Shown here: piece by piece, positions 1 through 12,337 of the stretch
Layout of the letters: each line of letters starts with the position of its first letter
Position numbering within the stretch: the stretch's first letter is position 1
Source: Globisporangium splendens
Lineage: Eukaryota > Oomycota > Peronosporomycetes > Pythiales > Pythiaceae
Reading direction: 5' to 3'
Length of the DNA: 64,000 bases
Assembly (NCBI GenBank): GCA_006386115.1
Contig: VFIW01000128.1
Coordinates: 1 to 64,000, forward strand
Translations under genes and position numbers: made by a program
Notes under the pieces: model-generated
Database searches by the model: none
The model's input: the letters and a program-made list of their open reading frames with translations, nothing else
Told to the model about the DNA's origin: nothing

Positions 1-267
1 ATATCATACGGTGTCGTGCTATAAAAGAAAAGCGCGCACATGCACACAACACTTCCATTCTCGTGTCTTGCGTCGTCACCATCGGGCACCGCTATGAACA
101 CCAGAAATGCTCACCTGTCTGATATGGTTTTATTGGCAAGCCAAGACAATGGTTGTAGTGCCATGCTAAAACACAAAACCAGGTGGCATTTTACCGCAGC
201 AGTTTTGCCGCAGTAGTTTTGGAGGCAGTTTCCTACACAGTGATTCAGTGCATTGCCGGTTAATCAT

Positions 268-760
268 TTTCTCGAGAATTGGCATTGCAGCGATCAAATT
301 CCCAGCCAACGACACATCAATAAGCGATGTCTTCGTGAACCACTCTGGAACTTGTCGAGTAGACCATTAGTAGGTTATTCAAAATAAAAGATCACCACGG
401 TCGGTCACAGCGTGTGCAAATTCGCAGGAGACGACGTCACGTGTGTGTGCGAAAACTCGATATCGCTCCGAGTCGGCGGATGCCCATGAGCAATCCCTCT
501 GGAATCGCTGTCATGTTCGTTAGCGTGATGAACAGTAATTGCATTCTGGGGTGGTTGTTTGTCAAGATGGCGCTCTCAGCTGACCATTCCGCGAGCGTCG
601 AGTTGTGAATCTGGATACCCAGTAAGTTGAGAAGGTTTGAATGGTCGAAGGGATGATCAATGCAGGGCAGTGCAAAAACGTGAGGAATGCCACCGTGTCT
701 GCTTCCAGGATCGCTCAAGCTGACCGAGTCTGTCTGATGGCGGCGGCAATTGTACTCCAA
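268..760 (-). pseudogene. Decayed leucine-rich-repeat gene fragment
   Basis: Read on the minus strand, 760-437 contains leucine-rich-repeat-like text (for example LLGIQIHNSTLAEW and NMTAIPEGLL). The reading then moves to another frame around 400-470 (SDIEFSHTRDVVSCEFAHAV) and again around 268-360 (VPEWFTKTSLIDVSLAGN). This order resembles the LRR ectodomain of a large oomycete-specific surface protein family I know from Phytophthora genomes. The frame changes and the lack of a start or full domain set point to a relic. Family assignment is from memory of the pattern and is moderate; the frame breaks are visible directly. Confidence 0.5.
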
Positions 761-1386
761 TACTGAGCAGGGGATCTTGCTGAAGAACCACGCCCGAGTC
801 GAAAATTTACATGCTGAGACGCTGGTCTGCGAACTCTTTACTTGCGCGCTGTGATTCGATCGAATTCATGCACTTGGTTGTGTTGTGCGCGTCTTCAACT
901 TGCGAAAGCAACAGCACAGGCTCGATGAATTGATTCCTGGACATCAGATCTGTCGGTTTCTCTCAAAGTCGCGCCGATGGCGCAACACCTTGAGTTTGCA
1001 GACTTGGATCATGACAAGTGCCATCTGAACACGAAGGCATGAGGAATGCAGACATGAAGGTCTGAGATATGGAATCGAAAGCACTAGCGTTTGTTTCAGT
1101 TTTCTTGTTTTCTCTCACACAATCTTCGTTTGATTTTCAACACTCACAATTGTCTGCTGCTCTTCATTTCTTCATCTACCCAACACATTTGTTTGTATGT
1201 TTTTGCATCACCACAGTCAAAGTCTGTACACACCGAAGACATCGGCTGCGCCGTATCGCCGTATCGTTTCCTACTTGCAAAATTTGGGCAAGTAGAAGTC
1301 AGCCGTGGCTCGGCTTTCGTCTCTTACACGAGCGAAGAGGAACTTGCCGTCATCGTCATGTTGCTAAACACGGCAAGGCGTATGGC
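761..1386. other. Intergenic, no gene seen
   Basis: Short open frames only, none with recognisable domains. It lies downstream of the minus-strand myosin stop, so it probably includes that gene's 3' untranslated region. Confidence 0.5.
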
Positions 1387-4300
1387 TTATCTTCGTGCAC
1401 CGAAAAAGGAACTGCGGTTGCTTTCACTGCTCCGGCCAGATCGGAAAATGCTACTCGAACGACCTGATGAACCGGCTCCGGACAGCGCTGAGGAGGAATC
1501 CGACGGCGACAGGCTGAGAGTCGACGAAGATGAGAATCGTCCGCTTGGAACCGAGTTCGCCAAAATAGAAATTCGTTGGAAATCTTCAACTTCCATAGGT
1601 GGGGCTCTTTCGTAAGTACGCTGAACGCTGCTGGTCGTGGCTTTCTCGAGCTGAGACAGCGTGATGCGCATGCTTGTACCAATGAACTCCTTCGTGTGCA
1701 CGTGGACTTGAATGTCTGGGCGCTCCGCAAGTTTGGGGATAATCAACTGCATGAACCCATCGAGCATCATCGGCGTCACATATTTCAGCTCCACTCCCAT
1801 TGGGAACGTGTCCGAAACAATGGGGCCACCATCTAAAACGTTCTTGAGCCAGCGAGTCATGTAATCCAACTTCTTTGGGTTGCCCTGTGCCCAATCAGTT
1901 AGCAAACGCTTCCATGGAACTGAACCCAGAGTGTAGTGCATCGGAGGTGGGAAGTTACGGATCTCTTCCCATTGCTCTTTTACACGGCGATTGCTGCCCT
2001 TCGTCGAAACTTTGCTCTTCGCATGCGAGATTTTCGCCGCACTCTTAAGAATCAGGTGCTGCGCCTCGGTCGTCTTTGGATCCGATGATCCATTCGCCAG
2101 GCTCGCAAGCACAGCTTTATCAGGCGCTTGAGAAACAAATGACGATCGCAAGTTGGTCGAGGATGATGCCAGAGCTCCTGGAGTTGGGGCTGCGCTGTTG
2201 GCAGGTGGCGTCACGATGGATCCCAAATCGGCAGGCAACTCCAAGGTTTCACAAATGTAGCTGCGCAACTTCTCGTATTCCGCCTCCAATGAGGAAAGGT
2301 AAGTCAAATCCTTACTTTCCTGGTCGCGGTGAGCCATCTTCTGGACTTTTTCATCCACTTCTTTTGATTTCTGCCAGTTCTTCAGAGTGCGGTTTTCATT
2401 CTTCAACTTTTGGATTTCTTCTTCTTGTTGCTCCAACTGTCTGCGAAGTTTTTCATTCTCATCATGGAGAGCAGTGATCACCTCTTGGCTCTCGTCAAGA
2501 ATGCCGCTGCTTGCACTCAAACGGTGGTTTTGATTGCTCAGCATGGATCCACGCAACGACCCACCAAGCTGGTTGGGTTGCGCGTCACCTGGGGTAGGAG
2601 CCGCAGCTCGTGCCTTTGCAGCAGAAGGAGACAACTTCGCCCCAGGGCTGGGCAATTGTTGCTTACGATCCAGCTTCAACTGCAATTGTGCAACCTTGAG
2701 GCCCAAAGCCTTGTTCTTCTTCTCATTCTCCATTTTCTTCAAGAAGACAAGTCGAAGAAGAGTAAAGCGTGAAAAACTCTGTAACTTTCTCGCTGCAGCA
2801 ACCTTCCGCAAATATTGACGTCGGATAACAAAGCCACGGTAGATCGCTTGGAAGCGAATAATAGAGTAGGCAAACTTCATAGCACGGTAAAGTTTTCTCG
2901 CGACTTGGCCGCGGAAGCGCGCTTGGAACGTAATAATCCCATTTTTCAAAGTCAGGAATCGCTTTCGATGCACGTATCGACGCCAGTACTTTTGAATGAC
3001 CACCGCCTGTTTCTTTTGTTTCAGGTAGCGACGCCGCACAAGATAGCAGCGAACCGTTTTCTGAAGCACAATTGCAAACTTTCGCAACGCCCAGGCGCGC
3101 TTCGTTTCCAGACCTTCAAGTACACCTTCGCGGAAGTAGACGCGGGTCAAACCAACTTGATAGTCTGTCACGTTGCCTCCAGGTAACAACTTCTCCATCA
3201 GCTGTTCACACTGCATTTTCATTGCAGAATCACTGACATTGAGGTCTTGTTGGGCTGGGGCAGTAGAAGGCGCATTCAGCAAGACACGGAATTTCTTCAC
3301 ACACTCGTAATGTGGGATTCGACTTGGGTAAGCGCTTCGCGAGACACGGATAGCTTCAATCACACCAGCACAACGCAGCTGGTTGACAATGTCGCCGTGC
3401 GAAAAGCAGTTCGCACTCTTCAATGGATTTGGCTTCAAGCATCGGACGTAGTGGACTTCGGTGAGACTGATCTTGTCCATCAGCTCGGACAAACTTTCCT
3501 TGAACTGGGTACCCACAGTGGTCCGTTTCGGTTGGGCTTGAGTCCTCTTTCTACCAACAGCAGCCCGAGCAGGAGTAGTCGCGGCAGCGGCTCCAGATAC
3601 ATCATCGGCAAACGTTTTAGCCAGAATTGTCAACTTCGACGTGCTCATGCATTGCTTGATGTCAGGCAAAATAGCATCTCGGTGCTTGTCCAGGAACCCG
3701 GTCGCGTCGTATGTAACCTTTCCAGCGTAATGATAAATGGAAAATGCGCACTGGTTCAAGCGAGGGGTCTCAAGCAACGGGTTGTTCTCCATCACGGCTC
3801 CCAATTTACTTGCAAATGCAGCATCTGTACCCGTGGCCAGCAACGATTCTTCATTCAAGAAACTGATCACACCCAAGCGACCTTCAATCAGGTTCAGCAC
3901 GTCTTGGTTATCAGCAAACTGGATGTGCGACCACGTAATATTCTCTTCTTCGTACTCCAATTGTACCGTTTTCAGAACATCTTGAACGAATTTTTGCTGC
4001 AGCTTCTCGTTGGCGTAGTTGATGCAAAATTGTTCAAACGAGTTGGTCTCGAAATGCTCAAAACCAAAAATATCCAAAATCCCAATGAACGAGACCGCAT
4101 CCTTGGTTTTCACACCAATCGTCTCGTTGATTTGGTCCACGAGCCACAAAAACAGCTTCGAGTACAAACTCTTGGCCAAAGCATCTCGGCAGTCCGTAGC
4201 TTGGTCACTTGTCATTGGCTTCAGGATAACTTCACGCCCAACGAACACGTTACGGTTGCACACAGCACGCTCCAGTGCTGAGACCTCGACGCCAAGCAGC

Positions 4301-5707
4301 TTGCACGCAATAGCGAACGGTTTCAAATCCACGAGCTGGGATGCATCAACATCACCATTCGCAGCGCAAAAGCTCGTTTCGCCAAGGTGAAGAATGGCCG
4401 CCAGGATTTGCAGAATTTCTTGCTGCTGGTTCTTATCGATGCCAACCAGTTCTAACGCTTCACAAGTTCGGTCCAAGTCGCCTTCTTCATCAAGAGGCAC
4501 GCTGTTGTCTTTGTCGGATACATACTTGAACGTTTGTTGGCCGGACAGTTCAAGGTTGGGGAACTGACCGCGCTTGCTCAGTAACTGGTAAAAAATGTGG
4601 AAGTTCCGCTCGCCATCAGCTTGCGTCGTCACACGCGATTTCTCCAAAAGGTACGTGCGCGAGCGAGCCCCAATGAGCATCGCATCCTGCGTGAACTGCA
4701 GCTCCGTAAACTTACCAAATCGAGAACTGTTGTCATTTCGCACTGTCTTCGCATTACCAAACGATTCCAATAATGGGTTGGCTTTGATGATTTGCTGGAT
4801 CACCTTCGAGTTCGAATTCGACGCCAGTGCTGCCAAGTGGCTCATCACAATCTTCGTCGTCTCTGTCTTACCGGCGCCGGACTCCCCACTCACAAGAATG
4901 GACTGGTCCTCTTTCTTCGTGCGCATGTTAAAAAATGCCTCCATCGACACAGCGTACACATGCGGAGGTTTCTCATCACGTTTGCCATCGCTAAAGCGTT
5001 CCATGATGGACTTGTCGTACAAGTTCAACCACTGGTATGGGTTCACGGCGATACAGATCTTGCCCGTGTACGTATCTGGATCCACAACACATAAACAGTC
5101 CGGGTAAGTCTTTGGTGATCGAGCGAAAGACAATACGAAGCGAGCACACAACAACACGTACATGGCAATTTGCGGAAGAAACGGCGTCGCAGGTTATGCA
5201 AAATCGACGCTTCGTGAAGGTGGTCGATCGTGATCATGTCTTCAAACCCGAGCGACGTCGAGGAACTATCGCTCGCATTCTGCAACGGCAGCGACAGCGT
5301 CGCTTCGTCCGCCCCTCCATTCGCCGTGTTGAGTCCTTGAAGCGCCTTCAGCACCAGCGGGTTGTCCAATTTGATCTCGCGCTCCGATCCCTGGAGGTTC
5401 TTGAGCTCTCGCTCTGCGGGGATCAAGTCGAGCGCTTCTGCATCGTCGGGGCTCACGAGGTTCTCCAAGCGCACAATCACGTTCTTCCCGCGCGCCTGGG
5501 TAATCACCCCAGGCAGCCACACATGCTCGGCATCCGGCGCGTACACCTACAGTAAATGGAAATTTCCCCCAGGCCAGACGCATACACATCAAAGAAGCGA
5601 AAGAAAGAAGCAGCAGTGTGAAACTCAGCGCTTTTACGTTGCGTGCGTAATGCATTGTGAGATAAAGAAGATGACACACACGCAGAACGCACCTTGATGC
5701 CCTCCAT
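1387..5707 (-). CDS. Unconventional myosin heavy chain, 1362 aa, three exons
   Basis: Actin-based motor. Exons on the minus strand are 5707-5693, 5546-5162 and 5075-1387; introns start GTGCGT and GTACGT and end CTGTAG and TCCAG. The joins restore the motor sequence LPYTYTGKICIAVNPYQ and give 4089 nt in frame. Order: SH3-like N-terminus (VWLPGVITQ); motor with P-loop GESGAGKT at about residues 197-204, switch I NDNSSRFGKF and switch II DIFGFEHF; five or six IQ motifs that should bind calmodulin-like light chains; a coiled coil (EKLRRQLEQQEEEIQKLK); and a C-terminal tail of about 250 residues ending in a Ser-rich stretch. I do not recognise a DIL, MyTH4/FERM or FYVE domain in the tail, so the class is left open. 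The first exon is only 15 nt (MEGIK). Transcribed divergently from the peptidase gene to its right. Confidence 0.93.
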
Positions 5708-6357
5708 GCCGGTCGTCGTTTACGGAAATAAATGCGCCTGAGCTTCCGCCAATGTCCACACACACGCGCGCGCGTTGCTGCTGCCCTCTCGCTGCCGCGT
5801 TCGCGAGTTGCTTTCCTTCGCGCTGGCTGCAGGAAAAAGGGGGGTTGTCTGGCGTGTCTGCTACCCCCAGCAGCTGACACGTGAAGGCAGAGTGATGGTC
5901 GATGGCAACATTCACCCTTTCATAACGCGTAGTAAGTTTGTTTTGGTTGTTTCTGGATGGGTAAACAACACAAATGTATTTTTATTTTGTATGGTTGAGA
6001 TTATATCAAGGTAAAGTATCAATAATGAGGTATTGAGAAGGAAGGGTGTTGTGGTTTTCTGGTAGAAATGGAGGAATCAACAGCGAGGTTTTTTGCATGC
6101 GACGGATTCTCTGATGCAACGAAAATAGTAAAAGTGGGTGAGAAAAGAGAGCGGAATGATAGATGATGCTAGGCAATAAACCGATCCCCACTTGGCATGG
6201 ATTTCTTTCACAATGAGACGATTCCCGAGGTTTATCCGCTTCAGAAATGCAAATAACCTTAGTTGCTCGAGTATAACCTCGGTGTCACTCGCCTCTTTGA
6301 GGTGTTTGTGTGGCAGCGAGCGGCAAACATGCACCCAGAAGGAGGGGAGAAAGGAAG
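5708..6357. promoter_or_regulatory. Shared divergent 5' region of myosin and peptidase genes
   Basis: This 650-bp interval separates the starts of two divergent genes, so it must hold both promoters. On the minus strand a GCATTTATTTCC stretch lies about 20-35 nt before the myosin ATG. I see no coding potential. Confidence 0.4.
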
Positions 6358-8867
6358 ATGGTGGCGGGAATCTTTGCTGCGATGGCGCTTGGAGCACGCG
6401 GCCAAGCGCGCAGCGTTAGGGCATCAGTCCTGCGGCCGCTCCTAGTGACGCGCTACGCGAACACTCCGACGACTGCGGTGGCATCGGCGCTCAGCAATGC
6501 GCACTGGAACGGCAGCGCCGCCATCGTCCGCAGCATTTCTACCACCAAGAAGCACGACTCGTGGCAGTGGCTGAAAGACCCCGAGAATCTGCGCTTGCAG
6601 CAATTTCTAAAGGTATATGCATTTATAGAGGTTATTTGTGTGTATTTTAGTGACGTGTCACTAATATTTGCCTTTCAATGGCATGTCACTCATTTTGTGT
6701 GTTTTTGTGCCACATGTTGAAGATGGAGCGCGGATACCTGTCGCACCAGATCTCCAAGCCGCGGTTTCGCAAGATCGAGCGCGCGTTCTACATGGAGTTC
6801 CGCGCGCGCGTGCTGCGCGCCGACGCCACGATCCCCGAGCGCATCGGCTCCTACGAGTACTACATGCGCCAGTCGCCCGGCGAGAACTACCAGGTGTACT
6901 ATCGCCGCCACCGCCTCACGCAAGTGGAGGAGACCGTGCTGAACCAGAACGTCGAGACGAACGTGCTCGGTGTCGCGCAGCAGTTCCACTTCGTGACGGC
7001 CATGAAGATCTCGCAGGACGAGAATGCGATGCTGATCGTGATGGAGAATGAAAACGAAGAGTGTCGCGCGATGATCAAAGATCTGAAGACCCAGAGAATC
7101 ACGCTGCTCCCAAATGTGAAGAATGTGAGGAACGCCGAGTGGAGCAACGTGCCGCGTAAACAATGTTTTTACTACACGAAAGTGGATGCGCACCGCCGAC
7201 CGTATGCAGTGTATCGCTATGATTGCGACAGGCAAACGCAAGAATTGGTAAGGTTTCTTTTCTAACACGCACATCACCAACGGCAGCCGGCATCCTCCGT
7301 TTTTACGCTGATGGCATTTCTGTTGTGGATGCGAAACGGGTTGCAGATTTACGAGGAGCAAGACGATGGATTCTTCGTGGACGTGTCGCAGACAAAGGAC
7401 GGCGAATACGTCTTGATCAATTGCAACTCGAAGAATACGTCGGAGATCTATGCACTTTCGACCCATGACGAAAAAGCGACACCCCAGTTGCTTCGACGCC
7501 GCGAGCCAAATACGGCGTACTTTGCAGACCATGCGAATGACCGCTTTTACGTCGTCACGAATGCAGATAAAGCGCAGAACTACAAGATCGTGTCGCCCCG
7601 CGAGTCATCACACCACGAGTCATGGGAAACCATCCTGCCGGAATCTCAGGATGTGAAAATCGAAGATGTGGACCTGTTCAAGGACTATCTGGTGCTGTAT
7701 GAGCGTGTGCAGAGTGTGCCTCGAATCCGAGTCTGCAAGCTGAGCAATCCCAGAGAGAACAGCCATTTCATCCCTCTACCTCGCGAGCACGAGATTTGTC
7801 GTATCAGTCCAGGTGTCAACCGTGATTACACGTCACACTCTGTGCGATTTTCAATCTCGACGCCGCTGGTGCCAGAAATCGTGTACGATTACGACATGCA
7901 GGCGAAAAAGCTTTGTATCTTGAAAGAGGTCTCGGCTGATACTCCGACGAAGAAAAAATCAAATGGTCGTAGCAGTCAACCATACTCCAAGAAGCACAAG
8001 GAAAACAGCGATAAATTACCATTCACTCCAGAACTCTACACTTGTGAGCGCGTCTACGTCCCGAGCACCAGCAATCTCGATGTCCAGGTACCGATGACGC
8101 TGATCCACCGGCGTGATATTGAGCGAAATGGCCAGAATCCAACTCTCTTATTAGGATATGGTGCCTATGGGACGAACTTGGAGGCGGATTTTGAGCTGGA
8201 GCACCTCAGTCTTCTTGAACGTGGCTGGGTGATCGCTTTGGCGCATGCCCGAGGCGGTGGCGAGCTGGGTTTGCAATGGTATCACGATGGAAAAGGACTC
8301 AACAAGCGGAACACGTTCGATGATTACTTGTCGTGTGCAAACCATTTGCTTGATCAGCAGTACACGAACCCAAAGCGTCTTGCAGGAAAAGGAGTGAGCG
8401 CCGGCGGGCTTGTGATGGGGTACATGGCGAACGAGTATCCATCACTGTTTCAAGCCATGATCATGAAAGTCCCATTCTTGGATATTTTGGAGACAATGCA
8501 AGATCCAAGCCTGCCGCTGACAGTTCACGAGTATGAAGAGTGGGGGAACCCGAACGACCCGAAAGTGTACGATTACATAAAGTCGTATGCTCCATGCGAA
8601 AATATGCGTCCTGGTCACGTGTATCCATCAATGTTTATCACTGGTGGTATGAATGACCAGCGTGTCCAATTTTGGGAACCAGTGAAATGGGTCTACAAAC
8701 TGCGGCAACTTCAAGCGAAGCAACCGGGCAATGAAAAGCGACTGCTGCTGCTGAAACTGAGTGAAGACGAAGGTCATTTTGGAGGTGGTGGACGACTTGA
8801 GCAGTTGCAAGAAAATGCGATGGAAATGGCGTTTTTGTATCAAGCGTTGAAGCTGCCCTTCCCATAG
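6358..8867 (+). CDS. Prolyl oligopeptidase family (S9A, oligopeptidase B-like) serine peptidase, 766 aa
   Basis: Predicted to cleave short peptides. Exons 6358-6612, 6723-7247 and 7347-8867; introns GTATAT...GAAG and GTAAGG...GCAG, all phase 0. The second acceptor at 7346 was chosen because it gives QTQELIYEEQDDGFFVDV, which matches the family; the acceptor at 7286 would add 20 unrelated residues. The catalytic triad is visible: Ser611 in GVSAGG, Asp697 in NDQRV and His737 in DEGHFGG, with a beta-propeller-like region before it. The first 60 or so residues are rich in Arg, Ala and Ser and lack acidic residues, which suggests a mitochondrial targeting peptide (inference). The start is the first in-frame ATG, MVAGIFAAMALGARG. 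The F-box-like gene follows 215 bp downstream on the same strand. Confidence 0.9.
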
Positions 8868-9082
8868 AGAAATCAAGAGAGATCAAAAGGTGAGGATCTA
8901 TCTTTGTTGATGCTCTGGCAATTTTGAACCTTTTGTTATAAATAGAGATTGCATAACGGTGAGTAGCGCCAGTGCTTCACCATTTTGAACCGGTCACCTC
9001 CTTTTGAGTGTGAGATGCGCACGTCAAAGGTTTTCCTCGAGTTCAATAGCGTTGAGCGATTTATGAAGAGAGAGAATTTGCC

Positions 9083-10977
9083 ATGTCGAATAAAATCCAA
9101 CAGCTCGAGCATGAAATCGCAGAGATGGAAGAGCGGCTTGCCAATGTAAAAGTGACGGTTGATATCGAGCGCGAAGCGTGGAAAAAGAGCTATCTCACTG
9201 GCAAAAAAGGCACAAAATGGAAAGGTGCAGCGCGGGAACAGCCGGCGGCATCATCGAAGACGTCAGTGGAGAACTCATCGTCCGAGAGCAAGGGAGACGT
9301 AAGACGAGACTCTGAGGTTGACATGAATATCATGCCTTCGTATTGGGATGCGTTGGAGCTTGCACAGTACCTTCAAACCAAACGGCTAACAGCATTTGCA
9401 CAAGTGGTGATATGTGAGCAAATTACGGGGAAAGCACTCCTGTGCACAGCACCGGGAAAAATGCGCCTGCTGTTCCAAGATATTACCGCGTCAAATAGTG
9501 ACCCAAACTGGAAGTTGTTTCTTCAAGAGTGTGCCAAGCTTCAAATGCTACAAAAGAAGTTGGAGAAATCGTCGAACATGGTATCTGCGCAATCGGATGC
9601 AAACGGTGAGAACTCAAGCCAAGATCCTCTATCCCCTGGAAGTCCACGTGCAACAGCTTCACTTTTTCTACAGATATCGCCCAGAATGCCCAATCTGATA
9701 GCTTCGTCGACAAGCTCAACTGCCCCAGGTGCGGAAAAAGATACCGACAAAAGGCGCATGAAACCAGCGATGCCGATGCGCAAGCCTCCAGTAAATACGC
9801 AGCAAATTGCTACGTGCTGGAACTGTGGAACGCGCTTTCCTCGCTCCCAAGGATCAATTCGAGGTGGCCAGCAAAGTACAAGCTCGACCCGGACCTGTAT
9901 CAAGCAAATGGGGCTACGATTGCATCGTGCTTTTACAACGGGGCTGCAGCATCAGGAGCGAGCAATACCCGGAAAAATCTAATGGGATTGCAAGAGTACA
10001 TCAGCGTGAAATCACTGCACCGTTTGAGCCTCACGTCTCGCTCGTGGTTTGACGCCATTCATCAATCCTCTCTTGCTGATCCGTTGTGGGGATTTCACTT
10101 GCTTCGTCTATGGAGGCGCAGTGAAGACGATGAACTATTTCTGCATGAAATTGGCGTGCTGAAAAAACCAGAGCGACCGCAAAGAATGCTGATGAAGCTC
10201 ACTCGTCAAGTGGGTCGTGCCGTGCTAGAGAACATGAAGGTGCTGTTGAATCCCGAAAACTGGCATCTGGCTACACCGATGAACGTTGTCCCAGCGTTGA
10301 CCCTCCAAGTTGCGCTGTGGAAATCGATGCAGGATATGCAAAGCCATGGTCAACAGAATGACCGGCAGCCACCACCACCAAAAGCAGATGCACGCGCTGA
10401 CATGTTCGAGCAAATTGCCATCATCTACAACAAAAAAGGCGAGATCGTAGCAGTACGAGCCCAAGAGTTGATCCGCCCGATCGTCGAAGATCAAATGTTG
10501 ACAGATATCCTCCACGGGATGCGTCCAGGTGCATTTGCGACCGCGGAATGCCGCCGCCTTCGTTTGTTCTCTGCCTCAAATCGACTCCCGTTTGACCAGT
10601 GGCACATGCTGTCGGCCAACTCAAGAGTCGTGTTTGACTTTTTCTGGGGCTCCGCTTCCAGTGCGAATAGCACAACGACGATCAATGCTTCCACTGCAGG
10701 CACGCTGCTCCCTCGAGTGTGGCATCAAAAAATCCTGGAGCGAATGCAGAAAAATATGCAACAACGGTTGCTTGGGAAAGAGAGTATCCAGCAAGTCCTG
10801 AAAGCACTGAATGACCGCAATGGACCTCCACAGGCGCTGGTTGCACTGGAGAAATTCCTCACTCTTTGTCACACGACCATGGATAGCAGCAATGCAGCCT
10901 CATCGGCACAGACTGCGAAGAAGCGAAAAGAGCAGCAGCAACAGCAGCATTCGCCAACTTTAAAGACACACACATAG
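9083..10977 (+). CDS. F-box-like protein with N-terminal coiled coil, possible SAM-like region and CxxC, 608 aa
   Basis: Exons 9083-9605 and 9674-10977; the 68-nt intron starts GTGAGA and ends TTTTTCTACAG. The splice joins SAQSDAND to IAQNAQSDSF and brings a CPRCGKRYRQ element in frame. Visible parts: coiled coil in residues 1-35; a SAM-like helical segment around 89-145 (YWDALELAQYLQTKRL...GKALL); one CxxC; and a segment at about 278-321 with the spacing of an F-box (LQEYISVKSLHRLSLTSRSW, then DPLWGFHLLRLW). The C-terminus is basic and Gln-rich. If the F-box reading is right, the protein would be a substrate adaptor of an SCF-type ubiquitin ligase; that role is inferred from the segment alone. 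Only one cysteine pair is seen, so a complete zinc site is not shown. Confidence 0.75.
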
Positions 10978-11677
10978 CACAGGACCATGAGGGACAAAGA
11001 AATACACCGCAACAAACACGCAAGTTGCAGCCAAAACCGATTTTCTTCGAAGTGAGTGAGCAGCATGTTCTGCTGTGTGGAGTTTGCTGTTCATTACGGT
11101 CTCACATGCATCAAAACCACATGCACAGGCAGCACAACACTCCGAGCCAAAGCACTAGCCACTGCAACAGTGAACAAATGCGCAACGCACAGCCGCCCGA
11201 TTTTTCCAATGAAGTATCAAATTATTGCTTCTGATGGTCTTGGCATGTATCCTCGGAAGAGGTTTCACTTTTCTCTATTTAACTGCGGCAGATCAAGCGG
11301 CAGAGCCTTTCCCTCCTCCAGTGTATCCAGGCGCACACGGTGGCGATCAGCGCGCTTTGGGAGAAATCGGTCGTTCCCTCCGCTCCTCCCCCATCATGCG
11401 CTTTTCGCATGATTATGCATGGCCAAGGGATCCAGGATAGCTCCAGCACCGCTTCCGTCAATTGTGGATGTCACACACCCACAATCGCCCAGTCCGGGTT
11501 CAGCGTCCCCGTTCATTTCAGATCCAGCCATCCAGGTATTAACTTATACAGGCAATGGATACTATAAAATTATCGGCATAATCGAAACTGAAGCGATTTA
11601 TACACATATTTAGCATGTTGTCACGGCAGACAGCAGAGAGGGACACACTGGACAGCTCACCCGCTAAAGCGAAGTGA
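10978..11677. other. Intergenic 5' of first MYB gene
   Basis: No coding region recognised. A TCATTTCAGATCC stretch at about 11517 weakly resembles an oomycete initiator for the next gene. Confidence 0.35.
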
Positions 11678-11773
11678 ATGGGTTCTGGGTATATTCGGTA
11701 CCCTCCTTCACCGGCGCCATCCTCCACCACAATCCGTTCCGCACACTTAACAGCAGAGAAGACGACGAGCAGC

Positions 11774-12337
11774 ATGAGCAGCAGCACGACCGAGCCCATC
11801 GCCAAGCGCGAGAGCAGCAGCAGCAGCGGCGGCGGCGGTGCGCACCGCATCGAGCAGGGCGTGTGGTCCAAGGACGAGCACGACAAGTTCCTCGCGACGC
11901 TCAAGATGTACCCGCACGGCCCGTGGAAGCTCATCGCCGAGCGGATCGGCACGCGGTCGCCGCGCCAAGTGCAGACCCACGCGCAGAAGTACTACGAGAA
12001 GGTCGCGCGTCGCGTGCGTGGCCTGCGCAAGAACCGCAAGAATCTGGCACGCCCCGAACATCGCATCGACGACGAGCTCGCCACGCTCTGCAAGAAGAAC
12101 ATCATCGACCGCAGCCACGCTCAGGTGACCCACGAGAGCAAGAGCCGACCGCTTTCTACGTGCGCTATCGTGAAGATGGCACCGCCTCCACCACTTGCGT
12201 CTGTAGTCGACACACAGTCGCTGCGATACAGAAACGAAGCCCACGACCACAACTGCGGCAACATGTGCTACAAGTGCCTGCTCCTGCAGGTCGAGGCGTC
12301 CGCATACAATAGAAATGAATGGGCTCGCTCGACGTAA
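11774..12337 (+). CDS. Single-repeat MYB transcription factor 1 (THAQKYY type)
   Basis: Predicted nuclear DNA-binding protein, about 187 aa. After a Ser/Gly-rich N-terminus comes one MYB repeat (GVWSKDEHDKFLATL, then GPWKLIAERIGTRSPRQ) ending in QTHAQKYYEK, the class signature related to the plant SHAQKYF/CCA1-like group. A basic RRVRGLRKNRK helix and a conserved PEHRIDDELATLC segment follow. The C-terminal third differs from its paralogues: it lacks their acidic YLDYLI-type ending and has a Cys/His-rich stretch (HNCGNMCYKC). An in-frame ATG at 11678 would add 32 residues; I prefer 11774 because the paralogues begin about 15-20 residues before the MYB repeat. First of six related genes in 18 kb. 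Confidence 0.85.
   Translation: MSSSTTEPIAKRESSSSSGGGGAHRIEQGVWSKDEHDKFLATLKMYPHGPWKLIAERIGTRSPRQVQTHAQKYYEKVARRVRGLRKNRKNLARPEHRIDDELATLCKKNIIDRSHAQVTHESKSRPLSTCAIVKMAPPPPLASVVDTQSLRYRNEAHDHNCGNMCYKCLLLQVEASAYNRNEWARST

Noticed and set aside
3247..4281. 344-codon plus-strand frame opposite the myosin motor
   Set aside because: The minus-strand frame encodes the conserved motor; this one has no known domain.
7287..7346. Earlier acceptor for the last exon of the peptidase gene
   Set aside because: In frame but adds 20 hydrophobic residues that break the conserved match; the acceptor at 7346 gives a seamless family sequence.
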